Shown here in pieces: positions 63,481-64,000 of a stretch of 64,000 bases of DNA. The notes beneath the pieces are model-generated. The model saw nothing but the letters and a program-made list of their open reading frames with translations. It did not search any database and had not been told where the DNA came from. Source of the DNA: Macrothele yani (lineage: Eukaryota > Arthropoda > Arachnida > Araneae > Macrothelidae); contig CM077024.1 of assembly GCA_039090855.1 (NCBI GenBank), positions 68,202,594 through 68,266,593 of the forward strand. The letters are read 5' to 3'. The position numbers and the translations under genes were made by a program. Positions within the stretch are counted from its first letter, which is position 1, and every line of letters begins with the position of its first letter.

Positions 63481-64000
63481 CACTGAAGAGCAATTGAATT
63501 AGAGATACCTGTCTAGTAACGTATAGTACCACCTTTTGCACTGATGACGGCGGCGATTCGTCTCGGCATGGACTCGACAAGACACCGGAAGCGTTGTGAA
63601 GCCATGCGGATCCACGACCCCTGAACAAGCTCCCACAGTTCACGAAGATTTGACGGAGGGGGTCAGAGCCTCGAACATCTCTTTCGATGGCATCCCAGAT
63701 GTGCTCGATCGGATTGAGGTCAGGTGACCTAGCTGGCAGAGGAAGCGAGGTCACGTCGGTGGAGTGTTCATCCAACCATTCGGACACAATTCGGGAGCGA
63801 GGCCATGGTGCATTGTCTTGTTGCAAGATAATGTCCTCAGTGGGATGTGAAGACGCGCAAACGGGAGCAAATGGTTGCCCAGGATATCCCGGTAACGTTG
63901 ACCTGTGAGGGACGATGTCACACGTACCAGGGGTCCAATTTTATTCCACGTAAACAGTCCCCAGACGAGAATGCCACCTCTACCAGCTTGAAAAGTACCC
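63481..64000 (-). mobile_element. Tc1-like transposon, DD36E-type, cut by window end
   Basis: Left TIR CACTGAAGAGCAATTGAATT with TA at 63479-63480; the right end lies beyond the window. Same family as 43678-44894, with scattered differences. Confidence 0.92.
63499..64000 (-). pseudogene. Tc1 transposase C-terminal part, Glu retained
   Basis: Minus frame QQDNAPWPRSRIVSEWLDEH (second Asp) and SPDLNPIEHIWDAIERDV (Glu, intact), with 36 residues between. The usual DNAPCHRS reads DNAPWPRS. The frameshift just upstream of this block matches the copy at 44.0 kb, so the two may share a broken ancestor. The gene continues past the window. Confidence 0.87.

Overview
The window is repeat-dominated DNA from an animal nuclear genome. 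I find no intact host gene, no bacterial operon and no viral genome. AT-rich spacers separate Tc1-like and mariner transposons, an RTE-like LINE, Penelope-like elements (PLEs), a tRNA-derived SINE family of about a dozen copies, and several tandem arrays. The Tc1 and PLE types and a split gene family at 28.4-37.0 kb (recalled as multicopy and uncharacterised in arthropods) point to an arthropod, possibly a chelicerate. That assignment is inference.

Layout. 0-13.6 kb: a mariner, three SINEs, a composite repeat with two tRNA-like units, a 5'-truncated RTE-like LINE, and two Tc1 relics. 13.6-15.1 kb: a higher-order tandem repeat whose ~150-bp monomers each carry a CTCF-like motif; a second copy lies at 39.9-41.5 kb. 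16.7-18.0 kb: a mariner whose transposase frame is broken by only two stops. 18-28.4 kb: relic SINEs, a head-to-head SINE pair, and a Tc1 with an internal foldback and a nested SINE. 28.4-37.0 kb: an uncharacterised gene split by about 7 kb of PLE copies, with four hammerhead ribozyme motifs in the PLE termini and a 158-bp duplication of the gene's 3' end. 37.0-47.7 kb: four complete but broken Tc1 elements on the minus strand plus the second CTCF-like array. 48.5-51.2 kb: a SINE that has grown a 31-bp minisatellite inside itself, three more SINEs, and the second tRNA-like composite. 52.5-62.5 kb: two and a half tandem copies of a 3.93-4.03 kb macro-repeat, each full copy holding the same dead Tc1, a TTAA-ended hairpin element and ~145-bp monomers with a DR1 nuclear-receptor motif. 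63.5-64.0 kb: the start of a Tc1 that is a sister of the one at 43.7 kb.

No genes act together as a pathway here; the window records layered insertions. Readable nesting: a SINE in a Tc1 (25.5 kb), a SINE in a PLE (31.5 kb), PLEs in a gene (28.9-35.9 kb), and a Tc1 already broken before the macro-repeat amplified it. The observations most worth following are the ribozyme-bearing PLE cluster with its split gene, the SINE-derived minisatellite, and the two repeat families carrying regularly spaced CTCF-like or DR1 motifs.
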